A program made the translations under genes and the position numbers. The notes under the pieces were generated by a model. The model saw only the letters and a list, made by a program, of their open reading frames with translations. It was not told the origin of the DNA and did no database searches. A stretch of 64,000 nt of DNA, from positions 248,001 through 312,000 of the forward strand of contig NZ_MDFN01000001.1 of the NCBI RefSeq assembly GCF_001730525.1, in the 5' to 3' direction. Numbering within the stretch: position 1 is the stretch's first letter; the number at the start of each line of letters is the position of its first letter. Shown here piece by piece: positions 43,635 to 54,000 of the stretch. The DNA comes from Arcticibacter eurypsychrophilus (GTDB lineage: Bacteria; Bacteroidota; Bacteroidia; Sphingobacteriales; Sphingobacteriaceae).

Positions 43635-44660
43635 TCAAATCACTTCAGGCCAACCTAAAGCATCCCATTTCAATTCTTTGATTTGTAATTTAGATTTACC
43701 ATCATCATGAGCATCATATCCATGATAGATCAAATAATCCTTTCCTTTAAACGTACAGACAGCGTTATGCCCTACACCATACCAATTTTCATTACCTTCA
43801 AGCAACAAGGAACCACCACCTCTTCGCATTTCTAAACCTTCCTTATCTATAAAAGGTCCAGTTACACTTTTAGACCTTCCTAATATCATTTTATAGGTAC
43901 TCTTTGGCCCTTTGCAGCAATAATCGATAGAAGCAAAAAGGTAAAAATAGTTACCTTTTTTAAATACAAAAGGCGCTTCAATAGTATTTCCCCCAGCATC
44001 AGGAGGATTATTATCCACCGAAGGCGGATTTGTTTTATCCGAAAGATCCTTCTTGCGACTGGCAATAGTTGGAAGCTCAATAGTATCTCCGATAATCTTC
44101 AAACGATCTTTACTGAGTCTTGCCATTTTTAACCCATCCCAAAAAGAACCAAAAGCAAGGTATGGATTCCCTTGATCATCTGTGATCAAATTCGGATCTA
44201 TAGCATTCCAGTTGGTAATCCCAGGATAAGATTGGATAATCTTTCCATGGTCCACCCATTTAAAATCAGGACTTTGTGGATCTAACGATCTATTTGTAGC
44301 CAAACCAATACAGGATGTATTTTTCCCAAATGCTGAAACAGAATAATACAAATAGTAATTCCCCTTCCAGTAACTGATATCGGGTGCCCAGATATGATTC
44401 TTGAAACTAGGAATTGCGCTTACAGCCCAAGAAGGCGCCTCATCAAATACAGGCTTTTCCCGCTTCCAATTAACCCTGTCAGTAGAGGACCAGACTGCAA
44501 TACCATGTCCGGTACAGAAAATATAATAAATCCCTTTCGCTTCGATCATGACAGGATCATGTACAGAGATCTCTTTTTGCAAACCAGGATTAACCGGTAA
44601 GCCCTGTCCTTTAAGGACAAGGCTACTGATACATAAAAGCAGAATAAGAATCTGTTTCAT
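43635..44660 (-). CDS. GH43 arabinanase-type enzyme
   Basis: A 341-residue secreted protein (signal ending about 'LVLKGQG'). The GH43 catalytic set is D35 in 'SVHDPVMI' (base), D155 in 'NAIDPNLI' (pKa-modulating) and E228 in 'NTIEAPFVFK' (acid). 'IWAPDISYWKGNYYLYYSVS' and 'SCIGLATNRSLDP' match the endo-alpha-1,5-L-arabinanase group. An extra polar loop (about residues 200-224, 'KKDLSDKTNPPSVDNNPPDA') precedes the acid and may shape the substrate site. It would cut or trim alpha-1,5-arabinan chains; exo-action cannot be excluded. Starts 10 nt after the GH51 stop. Confidence 0.9.
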   Translation of the reverse strand: MKQILILLLCISSLVLKGQGLPVNPGLQKEISVHDPVMIEAKGIYYIFCTGHGIAVWSSTDRVNWKREKPVFDEAPSWAVSAIPSFKNHIWAPDISYWKGNYYLYYSVSAFGKNTSCIGLATNRSLDPQSPDFKWVDHGKIIQSYPGITNWNAIDPNLITDDQGNPYLAFGSFWDGLKMARLSKDRLKIIGDTIELPTIASRKKDLSDKTNPPSVDNNPPDAGGNTIEAPFVFKKGNYFYLFASIDYCCKGPKSTYKMILGRSKSVTGPFIDKEGLEMRRGGGSLLLEGNENWYGVGHNAVCTFKGKDYLIYHGYDAHDDGKSKLQIKELKWDALGWPEVI

Positions 44661-44670
44661 TGTTTGTCAT

Positions 44671-46650
44671 CTAAAGTTTAACCCTTACCATATTAACAGA
44701 ATAAGGATTTAAAGTAAGATTCATAGTTTTATTTTTAACAGCAATTTGAGAAACCACCGGACTAATTGCTCCAGGTGTTTCAAAAGAATTTACCTGATCC
44801 AGATCAGTACTGCTCAGTACTGTCATTGTTCCCTTCGATTGTACCTTTGGAGCACCATCAATTAAGAAAGCCCCACTTTGCTTTTTACCAGTTGAGTTCA
44901 CCACTTTTAAGATCAGCTCATTGGTCTTTCTATCAATCGTAGCAGAAGCATAATACCCGTCCTGACCACTCACCGCCTCATTATTCAATAAAACAGGAAC
45001 CACGTCTGTTCCTTTGTTTACAGAAAACAGTTTCTGCACCTGGTAATTAGCTGTTCCATACGAACGAAGATTATCCACCCAGATCAAATCAGGAGTCCAC
45101 TGCCAACCTTCCGCATGAGCAAACAAAGGCGCATAAGAGGCCATCACCACAACATCAGCATTCCGCTCCAAACCAGTCATGAATGCTGCTTCAGACATAG
45201 CACAATTCCAGTTATTCTTATTATCCGGACTAGCAATTGCTACACTTTGGGCAGCATACTCACCCGCGAAGATCTTAGGACCTTTCCTGTCATAGTTATC
45301 ATACCGTTTTGCATTATCTAAAAACCATTTCGGTGCCCTGTAATAATGCTCATCTATTACATCCACATTCATGGACCTTAAATTATTATTTAAAAAGTCA
45401 AACCGATCCCCATTTGGATCCGTACCCGAACTGTTCACAATTTTCATATCCGGATACTTCGCCTTGATCGCTTTCGTGAATGCTGTTAACCGTTCAATAT
45501 ATTGAGGTCCCCAGTTTTCGTTACCCACACCCAACATGGTCAGGTTAAATGCTGCAGGATGTCCCATTTCAGCCCTTTTTTTACCCCATTCCGATTGCGC
45601 TGAACCATTTGCAAATTCAATTAAATCCAATGCATCCTGAATGTAAGGCTCAAGAAGGTCTAAAGGGACCACTTCGCCTGTATTAAACTGACAAGCCATT
45701 CCTGCATTTAAAATAGGAAGAGGAAAGGCTCCAATATCTTCACATAACTGAAAATATTCAAAGAAACCCAAACCGAATGATTGAAAATAATCAGGCGCAA
45801 GGCGATGTTTGAATTCCATATTCCAACGATTGACAATCAGCTCCCGATCTTCAATTTTACCGATGGTTTTTTTCCATTGAAAACGCTCATCCAAGTTTCT
45901 GCCCTCTACAATACAACCTCCCGGAAACCGTAAAAAGCCCGGTTTCATATCAGCTAAAAGCTGCACCATATCTGCCCGAAGACCATTTTTCCTTTGTTTC
46001 CAGGTATCCTGAGGGAAAAGGGAAATCATATCCAGGTCCATACCGCCTTTTCCACTTAGCTCCACATTTAAGGTCGCTTTATTCACTGTAGCCGTTGTAG
46101 TAAAACTTCCCTGATAGGTTTTCCATTCCGGACTATCTGGTTTTACAGTAACCGTCCCAATAACAGCACCCTTTTCATCAACCAGTTCAACAAGTAAACC
46201 GGCTGTATTACCGGCATGCTGACGAGCCAAAACAGAAAAATTGTATTGTTTTCCCTGTCTGATACCAATGCCTTTAAATCCTTCGTTTGAAAGGCCATAG
46301 CGACCTTCAGCAGTAGATTCCAACTTCACATACCGCCTGTTTGCCGGATTAAGGCTTCCCTTATTTAAAATTAGAAAACTACCCTTTGCCTGGTCATCTT
46401 TTTTCTCTTTCCATCCCATCATGGGAACATCGAACTCAAAAGACCTGTTTTTTACCAGTTCGGCATATAATCCTCCATCAGCACCTTGGTTAATATCTTC
46501 AAAAAACAGCCCCCACATTGTAGGAGCCACTTTTGCCTTAACCTCATTGGTCTTAATCGTAAATACTTTAGTATCCTGAGCGAAGGAAAAATTAACACTC
46601 GCAGAGCTTAATAAAGCCGTTAATACGATGAATCCTATCTGTTTATTCAT
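44671..46650 (-). CDS. GH51 alpha-L-arabinofuranosidase with N-terminal CBM-like domain
   Basis: A 659-residue secreted enzyme (signal ending 'VNFSFAQ'). After the first strand ('APTMWGLFFEDINQGADGGL') a beta-sandwich of about 130 residues resembling a CBM4/9 module is inserted (about 90-215). The barrel follows with 'GFLRFPGGCIVEG', the acid/base Glu in 'GVGNENWGPQY' (about E378), and the nucleophile Glu in 'KIFAGEYAAQ' (about E464). The C-terminal sandwich ends 'LNPYSVNMVRVKL'. It removes terminal alpha-L-arabinofuranose side chains. It follows the other GH51 gene by 21 nt; the two differ in architecture and so probably in linkage preference. Confidence 0.94.
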   Translation of the reverse strand: MNKQIGFIVLTALLSSASVNFSFAQDTKVFTIKTNEVKAKVAPTMWGLFFEDINQGADGGLYAELVKNRSFEFDVPMMGWKEKKDDQAKGSFLILNKGSLNPANRRYVKLESTAEGRYGLSNEGFKGIGIRQGKQYNFSVLARQHAGNTAGLLVELVDEKGAVIGTVTVKPDSPEWKTYQGSFTTTATVNKATLNVELSGKGGMDLDMISLFPQDTWKQRKNGLRADMVQLLADMKPGFLRFPGGCIVEGRNLDERFQWKKTIGKIEDRELIVNRWNMEFKHRLAPDYFQSFGLGFFEYFQLCEDIGAFPLPILNAGMACQFNTGEVVPLDLLEPYIQDALDLIEFANGSAQSEWGKKRAEMGHPAAFNLTMLGVGNENWGPQYIERLTAFTKAIKAKYPDMKIVNSSGTDPNGDRFDFLNNNLRSMNVDVIDEHYYRAPKWFLDNAKRYDNYDRKGPKIFAGEYAAQSVAIASPDNKNNWNCAMSEAAFMTGLERNADVVVMASYAPLFAHAEGWQWTPDLIWVDNLRSYGTANYQVQKLFSVNKGTDVVPVLLNNEAVSGQDGYYASATIDRKTNELILKVVNSTGKKQSGAFLIDGAPKVQSKGTMTVLSSTDLDQVNSFETPGAISPVVSQIAVKNKTMNLTLNPYSVNMVRVKL

Positions 46651-46671
46651 ATCTTAATCATTAATTATAAC

Positions 46672-48222
46672 CTATTTCAATTCCAGCTCTACTACTGACA
46701 AAGCAGGCAACTCAACCTTCAATTGATTCCCAGTCTTTTTAGCGCCTTTAAAACTAGCGGCAACAATCTTATTCGGATTTGCAAAGGAGTTAAAGTCATT
46801 AAACTTAGGAGAGGTAACAATCCGGCCTGTAACGCCTGACCATTTCAAACCATTTAAAGCTGTATTGATACTGATCTTCTTCTTAGGATCAAGATTGACC
46901 AACGTGATATGAACAACCCCATTTGAATCCACAGACGCAGAAGCATTCACTGCTGGAATTTTCTGGTCCCCTAAAACATAATCAGGACTGATAAAATCCA
47001 AAGGAATAAGTTTAGCCCCCATATGCACCTTATATAAATCAAACACATGATACGTTGGTGTAAGCAAAATCTTTTCCTTTTCGGTAAGGATCAAGGCCTG
47101 TAACACATTTACCGTTTGAGCTAAACTGGCCAATCTGACCCGGTCACTATGATTATTAAATATATTTAAAGTAGAGCCAGCAATCAGCGCATCACGCATT
47201 GAATTCTGTTGATAAAGAAATCCAGGATTAGTGCCAGGTTCAACATCAGTCCACACACCCCACTCATCTACCAGCAAGCCCACTTTTTTACCCGGATCAT
47301 ATTTATCCATAATCGCAGAATGCTTCTTCACCAAACTATCCATGGCAAGACCATTTTTCATCGTGTTGAAATATTCCTGTTCAGCAAACACAGTAGCAGA
47401 ACCCTTCTTTCCCCAGTTTCCTGTTGGCAAAGTATAGTAATGCAAGGAAATGCCCCACATATCACGTGCAGGAATATTTTTCATTAACACTTCAGTCCAG
47501 TTCAGATCCCATGAATTTGCACCGCTGGCAATCTTCTTTAAAGGAGATCCAGGATAATTACGAGCATAGGTAGCATAACGTTTATATAAATCAGCGTAAT
47601 ACTCAGGTGTCATGTTACCACCACAGCCCCAGCTCTCATTACCAACGCCCCAAAAGCTAACCTTCCAGGGTTTTTCCCTGCCATTCTGTTTCCTTAAATT
47701 AGCCATAGGACTTACACCATCAAAATTCAGGTATTCTACCCATTTCGCCATTTCTTCCACTGTTCCACTTCCCACATTACCTGCGATATAAGGTTCCGCA
47801 CCAAGCAAACTACACAGTTCTAAAAATTCATGCGTACCAAAGCTATTATCTTCCACTACACCACCCCAATTGGTGTTCACCATTTTAGGACGCTGTTCAC
47901 GGGGACCAATGCCATCCCTCCAATGATATTCATCTGCAAAACAACCTCCCGGCCATCTCAAATTTGGAATATTAATCTTTTTTAAAGCATCTACAATATC
48001 AAGTCTGATCCGATCCTTTTTAGGAACATTCATTGCAGGATCAACCCAAAAGCCGTCATAGATACAACGACCTAAATGTTCAGAAAACTGACCGTAAATA
48101 TCTTTACTGATCACCGTTTTAGCATTAGCTGCATTCAGGTTGATAGACACTGCGGTTTGTGCACTTAAATTAAAATTAGTGCATAAATACACAAATAGAA
48201 AAACTAGGGAGGTTTTTTTCAT
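46672..48222 (-). CDS. GH51 alpha-N-arabinofuranosidase
   Basis: About 516 residues from ATG 48222 ([20 protein letters not shown], a good signal peptide); the ATG at 48246 adds eight residues in front of it. The domain is a plain GH51: '[20 protein letters not shown]', '[20 protein letters not shown]', the acid/base Glu in '[13 protein letters not shown]' (about E196) and the nucleophile in '[11 protein letters not shown]' (about E320). Secretion is predicted, although many GH51 enzymes of this type are intracellular. It heads the GH51-GH51-GH43-GH97-S9 operon, starting below the terminator at 48393-48432. Confidence 0.95.
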   Translation of the reverse strand: MKKTSLVFLFVYLCTNFNLSAQTAVSINLNAANAKTVISKDIYGQFSEHLGRCIYDGFWVDPAMNVPKKDRIRLDIVDALKKINIPNLRWPGGCFADEYHWRDGIGPREQRPKMVNTNWGGVVEDNSFGTHEFLELCSLLGAEPYIAGNVGSGTVEEMAKWVEYLNFDGVSPMANLRKQNGREKPWKVSFWGVGNESWGCGGNMTPEYYADLYKRYATYARNYPGSPLKKIASGANSWDLNWTEVLMKNIPARDMWGISLHYYTLPTGNWGKKGSATVFAEQEYFNTMKNGLAMDSLVKKHSAIMDKYDPGKKVGLLVDEWGVWTDVEPGTNPGFLYQQNSMRDALIAGSTLNIFNNHSDRVRLASLAQTVNVLQALILTEKEKILLTPTYHVFDLYKVHMGAKLIPLDFISPDYVLGDQKIPAVNASASVDSNGVVHITLVNLDPKKKISINTALNGLKWSGVTGRIVTSPKFNDFNSFANPNKIVAASFKGAKKTGNQLKVELPALSVVELELK

Positions 48223-48392
48223 TATAGAGGTTTGTTTAAAGGTCATCTAAAAGCATATCAGTTTTGATCAGCGTATTAAGATTAGCCTATTTCAATAATT
48301 AGTTTAATTCTGGAATTTAAAGTTAATCATAATTGTCATATAAACAGTTATGGTAAAATAATTATTTATTACAAATTTAATTCATTAAAAAC

Positions 48393-48432
48393 GTTTATTC
48401 AAAAAGCCCCTTTCGGGGCTCTTTGAATAAAC
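48393..48432 (-). terminator. Terminator of the susC2-susD2-DUF3823 operon
   Basis: On the minus strand AGCCCC-GAAA-GGGGCT is followed by TTTTT, and the stem extends outward through GTTTATTCAAA/TTTGAATAAAC. It is a textbook intrinsic terminator with a GNRA loop. It lies 21 nt after the DUF3823 stop and splits this operon from the GH51 operon. Confidence 0.93.
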
Positions 48433-48452
48433 TGCAAAATCAATAAAAGTAT

Positions 48453-49136
48453 TTATTTCAACTGAATTTTCTCAGCAAGAGAATATGCAAGTTCTGCAAC
48501 CCCAGCTGTTTTCACTCCTATCCTTACATATACCGCATCGGCATTCGCTAAAGATGCAGGAATGGTCACACTAATAGCAAGTGGCTGATTCACGTTAGTT
48601 ATTTCAGATGCATTAATTACGGTGATACCATCCTGATTCAGATCATCAATAAGCGCATTTCTATACACATACAGCCGAACTGATTCTAAAGGATTGGCTG
48701 CACTTACAGTCTGCAAATTAGCTGTGGCTGTCATCGTGGTTCCGTTTCTTTGATAGGTAGCCGTTTTAACAAAAGTATATGGGGTGACAGGAACGTCAAT
48801 CATCGTATTACCACTCACTTTTACATCAATGGAATCTGTATTGTTCACCCAGGGACCAACACCGTTTTGTCTGGTTAATTTATAATTACCATCAAATAAA
48901 AGAGCTGAAAAAGAACCATCCTGATTGACAAAAACCGGTATTTTTGTAAAGAATGCATAACCACGTTGCCATAGTTCCAGCTGTACTCCATTTGATCTGA
49001 CACCTATAGCTTGCCCTTCGTAAATCACTTTACCTGTAAGTAGAGATTCAGGAGAAGCATAATTATCTTTTTCACACCCAACACCCCCTACTGCTATAAT
49101 AAACAGTAGTATATATTTATATGGATTTATTTTCAT
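48453..49136 (-). CDS. DUF3823 surface lipoprotein (PUL accessory)
   Basis: About 227 residues from ATG 49136 (MKINPYKYILLFIIAVGGVG, then lipobox Cys); the longer frame to 49166 overlaps susD2 and spoils the signal. It matches DUF3823: an N-terminal carboxypeptidase-like sandwich ('LLTGKVIYEGQAIGVRSNGV', 'ALLFDGNYKLTRQNGVGPWV') and a C-terminal sandwich ('VRLYVYRNALI', 'VYVRIGVKTAGVAELAYSLA'). Members follow SusD genes and are thought to be surface glycan-binding proteins. It starts 8 nt after susD2 and ends the operon. Confidence 0.88.
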   Translation of the reverse strand: MKINPYKYILLFIIAVGGVGCEKDNYASPESLLTGKVIYEGQAIGVRSNGVQLELWQRGYAFFTKIPVFVNQDGSFSALLFDGNYKLTRQNGVGPWVNNTDSIDVKVSGNTMIDVPVTPYTFVKTATYQRNGTTMTATANLQTVSAANPLESVRLYVYRNALIDDLNQDGITVINASEITNVNQPLAISVTIPASLANADAVYVRIGVKTAGVAELAYSLAEKIQLK

Positions 49137-49143
49137 GATCTGA

Positions 49144-51024
49144 CTAGTTAAAAGGATTTTGTACAATTAAAGGATTATTATTAATAATGTCCTGACCGAA
49201 ACCCGCATAATAATTAAATATTTGAAAGAAACGTGGTGCGCCAAACTTAGGAGCTACGATTTTTACAAAAACGTATTTCCCATCACGAGTTGAATCTCCC
49301 GGCCGGATAACCCGATAAGGATACAGGGCATACACCCGGGTATCCGGATTATTAACATTACCATTCCAAACCTTATCAGCTTGTCTCCAGCGTTTTAAAT
49401 CCCAAAGACGATGATCTTCAAATGCCAGCTCGTTCCTTCTTTCATTCCTGATTTTGTCAATAGTGAGTGTACTAGCATTTAAGCTGTTTGCAGGAAAACC
49501 TGCACGTTCGCGAAGTGAGTTAACTAAAGGCAAAGCCGTATTTGTTTGTCCAAGTTCAAAAGCAGCTTCAGCAGCATTCAAATAGATTTCACCTAAACGA
49601 AACCAAATCCACCATACATCACTTTGAATACCTCTGGTTGAGGTTCCATCATTTGCATCAACGTATTTACGAAGGTAAAAACCAGTATTCGACACTTCTT
49701 GTATAGATCGGTTAGGACCAGATGCAGCAACCAATAATTTACCATCGGTATAATTTCCGCCTAAATCAGGACTTTCAACAGTCTGATACGAATTTGTAGT
49801 GGCGTTCCATACCATAACGCCTGCCTGCATATCTACGGTCAAACCTTTAAAAGGAGCACCCGGATAAATTACTGTTCCATATAAACGGGCATCTTTATTG
49901 GCAAATATATCCGTCGTCTTATCATAATAAATATAATCTGTATTGGCTACATTCCTGGTTTTAAGTGCTCCATTGGATCCATCCAAATAGTCATAGTTTT
50001 CAACTAGATTCAAAGAAGGAACAATGCTTGATGAACTTAAATTATCTTCACGAATACCACGCGCAATGTTTTCATAAGAGAAAAAATGCTTCTTTGATTT
50101 TGATGTCAAAAAGTCTCTGGCAAAGATTACTTCTGTGTTGTTGGTTTTTTTCACAACAGCCTCATAGAAATTCTCACCTAAAATCGGATTACTTTTATAC
50201 AAGGAATAAGGTCCAGCCATTACTTCCCTGGCAGCATCTAACGACTTTTGAAAATACTCATTTGCTCTTAAAGCAGGTATTCCAACTTCTCCACCAGGTG
50301 TAACTACATTGGGAGTCAATAAAGCATTATATTTTGCAATAGAACCAGCATAAAGCATCGCCCTGCTTTTCAACGCCATACAGGTATACTTATTTGCTCT
50401 TGATTTACTGACATTATTTCCAATATCATTCTTTATTGCATCAAGTTCAGAAGCTATAAAATCGTAAACTTCCGCCTCTTTAGCACGTGGTTGTCTTAAA
50501 TAGGTCGGATCTCCTTTGAAATCGTAAAGTAGTTGATTAACAACCAGAGGAACACCCCCCATCCGTTTTACCATTTCAAAATAAATATAGGCTCTTATAA
50601 ATCTGAACTCCGCTTTTAATTGTGCTCTTTCAGCATCTGTAAGTGTTTTACTTCCGAAGGTGTCCACATTTTCTATGGATAAGTTTAAATCACGAATATA
50701 GAAATAGTCGTACATACCCCAGCTACCTCTTCCATAATTGACAATGTTATTCCGCCATTCTTCATTGGAACCACCTGACCACATTGCATCATCATAGTTA
50801 GCCATGTTTCGCCATTGTGACCCTCCCTGATCATTTAATCCCATATCTGTCGGGATACGATCATAAAAACTAGCTAAAAGTCCATTTATTAATTTCTGGT
50901 CTTGCCATAATTGCTCATTATCAACGATAAATGTCGGCTCTCTCTCGAGATAATCTTTTTTACATGAGCCCATACTTAGCATAAATGCTAAGATAAACAT
51001 GAAATATTTTGATATAATTTTCAT
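49144..51024 (-). CDS. SusD-family nutrient-binding lipoprotein (pair 2)
   Basis: A 626-residue SusD/RagB homologue with a lipobox (MLSMGS-C, Cys21). Motifs: 'KKDYLEREPTFIVDNEQLWQ', 'AEFRFIRAYIYFEMVKRMGG', 'VPLVVNQLL', and near the end 'IRNERRNELAFEDHRLWDLK' and 'RWRQADKVWNG'. It forms the substrate-capturing lid on SusC2. It starts 12 nt after susC2 and is only distantly similar to the SusD of pair 1, so the two pairs probably import different oligosaccharides. Confidence 0.95.
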   Translation of the reverse strand: MKIISKYFMFILAFMLSMGSCKKDYLEREPTFIVDNEQLWQDQKLINGLLASFYDRIPTDMGLNDQGGSQWRNMANYDDAMWSGGSNEEWRNNIVNYGRGSWGMYDYFYIRDLNLSIENVDTFGSKTLTDAERAQLKAEFRFIRAYIYFEMVKRMGGVPLVVNQLLYDFKGDPTYLRQPRAKEAEVYDFIASELDAIKNDIGNNVSKSRANKYTCMALKSRAMLYAGSIAKYNALLTPNVVTPGGEVGIPALRANEYFQKSLDAAREVMAGPYSLYKSNPILGENFYEAVVKKTNNTEVIFARDFLTSKSKKHFFSYENIARGIREDNLSSSSIVPSLNLVENYDYLDGSNGALKTRNVANTDYIYYDKTTDIFANKDARLYGTVIYPGAPFKGLTVDMQAGVMVWNATTNSYQTVESPDLGGNYTDGKLLVAASGPNRSIQEVSNTGFYLRKYVDANDGTSTRGIQSDVWWIWFRLGEIYLNAAEAAFELGQTNTALPLVNSLRERAGFPANSLNASTLTIDKIRNERRNELAFEDHRLWDLKRWRQADKVWNGNVNNPDTRVYALYPYRVIRPGDSTRDGKYVFVKIVAPKFGAPRFFQIFNYYAGFGQDIINNNPLIVQNPFN

Positions 51025-51036
51025 AATATTTTCGTC

Positions 51037-54000
51037 CTATAGTGTTAAATTGAACCCTAGTGTGTAAATCTTTTGTTGCGGATAAATCAAACCATTGGTT
51101 GCTGAAATTTCCGGATCAATCTCAAAATCTTTTACATTATCAAAAGAAAACAGGTTTGATCCGTTTACATACATCCTCAAAGCGGAAATATTAACCTTTC
51201 CCAACAATGCCTTAGGAAAGCTATAGCCTAATTCTAGATTTTTTAATCTTAGATAACGAATATTGGTAGTCCAAAAATCATTGTGATTATTTCCACTCAA
51301 CGGACTGGTAAATACGGACAATCCACCATTATCTTTTCTTAGTGCAGGATATGTTCCAGGAATCCATTCACTCGTAGGATCAAATGGATCCGCTCTATGC
51401 CAACGATCAGTCAACATATAAGCAGGAGAGTTTCCATTATTTTGAAATGGATATTTAAGTTCCCAGTCTCTGAAATAGGTTTGCATCCCTGCCCCCATAA
51501 AATCAAAAGCAAGAGATAAACCCTTCCAAGTTACGCGTCCATTGATACCATAGTTGAAATATGGAAGGGTACCTTCTGCATATCCAATAGGTTTTATATC
51601 TAACCCATTGATAATACCATCACCATTCAAATCTTCATAAATTAGATCACCAGGCAACAAGGATCTATTTCCCTGTCCATCAACATTAACCGGATAATCA
51701 TTAATCTCCTGTTCAGATTGAAAACGTCCAACAATATGATGTCCCCAATTCACATTTTGCCAACGTTCAGTCCGATCTCCTCTATACTCATCATATGAGT
51801 TGCCAAAACGAGGTTTGTATATATAATCATCCTTAGTTCTTCCAATTGTCGCATTCCCTCCAATTGAAAAATCAATTTGACCAATTTTGTTACTATATGT
51901 AATAAAACCGTCCATTCCTTGGGTTATATCAGAGTTGAGATTTTCAAGACCTAGAATATACCCGACTTCACTAGGCAACACAACGTCGTAACGAGCCGCA
52001 GGGATTCCAGAACGCTTACGTCTAAAAGCATCTATTTGACCAGTAAAGTTTTTAAATACTGTAAAATCAATACCAATATTCGACATAGAATTGGTTAACC
52101 ACGACAAATTAGTTGTCGGTATTCCCCTGGGTCTTACACCATTATTAAATACACCATCAAAAATAGCACTGCCGTTGTTTATATTATATCCAGCTAAATA
52201 GGCGAATGGGGCTGGATCATAATAATTTCCATTTGTACCCTGCAATGATGTTCCTGTTTCACCATAAGAAGCTCTAAGCTTAAACTCGTTTATACTGGAT
52301 GAGAAAATCTTTTTGAAAAACCCTTCTTCTGAAAGACGCCATCCAACAGACACACCAGGAAAAAATCCAAACCGGCTACCTGACCGATATAGAAAGGATC
52401 CATCATACCTGGCAACCGCTTCGACTAAGTACTTCTTTTTATAGTCGTAGTTTAACCGCATGGCGTATCCTTCAAAAGCTTCTTCATAATGTGAGTCACC
52501 AAGATAATCCACGTCAGCAAAAAATTGCGTAGGAATAAGATTATTTGGAGGCACAGAGTGTAAGGCGATGTAATCATTTGTTGCATCCTTCCGTTCAAAG
52601 GCCACCAACGCTGCTATAGAGTGATCTTTAATTTGTTTAGCATAGTTCAACTGAAACTGTGCAAACTTAGAAATCACATTTCTTTTATGACGCTCTCTCC
52701 ATGGATTTTGATTACCGAATAATGCACCATTGTCTGCCCTGTCATTATATTTATCCGTGGCAGCATCATAGATATACGCTTTATATGTATATTCAAAACC
52801 ATCAAAATCTTCATTACTATAATCGTATGAATACAATCCCTTTGCAGATAGACCAAATCCAAATTCATATTGTGCATTGAACTTGGCACTCCCCCCACGG
52901 GTAATGTTATCAATGTAACCAGTGATATCATTAGAGTAAGTTGCTGGATTTACATTGACATTATGGGTTTGGTTAATATATAAAGGGTTATTGTTGGCGT
53001 ATGCTGTTTCTGTAGGCCACATACTTCCAACACTCAACAGTGGATTGAAGAAATCGTCTAGTCCCGGTACCCCAACATTATGGCGTTTTTCAACTCTTCC
53101 ACTGATCTGTGCACCTACTGTTAAACCTTTTAATACAGTACTGGAAATATTAGCCTGTAAATTAGTCCTGTTAAAATTAAAGTCCTTTATGGTAGCTTCC
53201 TGGTTGACATGACCTAAGGATAAATAATAGGTGGAATTCTCCGTTCCACCTGATACATTTGCACTCACATTATACTGAGGAACATTAGGCCTAACTACAA
53301 AATCATAATAGTCATTACTTTGATAACCAGGCTCTGTTCCTGCTTCCCATTTGGCTAATTCTTCGGGAGAATATAACAATGCGGGATTACGTCCCAGGTT
53401 TTGTTCCGATTCCAGTCGGCCACGTACATATTGACCAGCATTACCTGGTTTAGGAAAACGGGTAAAGTTTTGCAAACCATAATAACCAGTAATACCTAAG
53501 GAAGGTTTTCCTGATCCTCTTTTACCTTTTTTAGTGGTCACCAATACCACACCATTTCCAGCTGCCAATCCATATATAGAAGCAGAAGCATCCTTTAATA
53601 CCGTGATACTTTCGATATCATCCAAACCTAATTGATTAAAAGCATTAACACCGGAAATACCCGTATTGTAACCAAAAGCATCTGTTTCGTTACTGGTACT
53701 ATAAGCTACTCCATCAATTACATATAGGGGGTTACCCAAATTCCTGATCTGTAAACTGGCACCATTACCCGGACGAGCATCTGTTGTACGAGCCGTCACA
53801 CCCGGTATTTTCCCCACCAAGGCACTAGTTGCCGCCACAGAAGGAGAGCGCACAATATCAGCAGCCTGAATATTGCTGATCGCACCAGAAATAGTAGCTT
53901 TCTTTTGTGTACCATAAGCCACAACTACAACTTCTTCCAATGCCTCGCCTGCAGCGGTAATCATTCGCACATTAATTACGTTCTGCGTACCCGCTGTAAT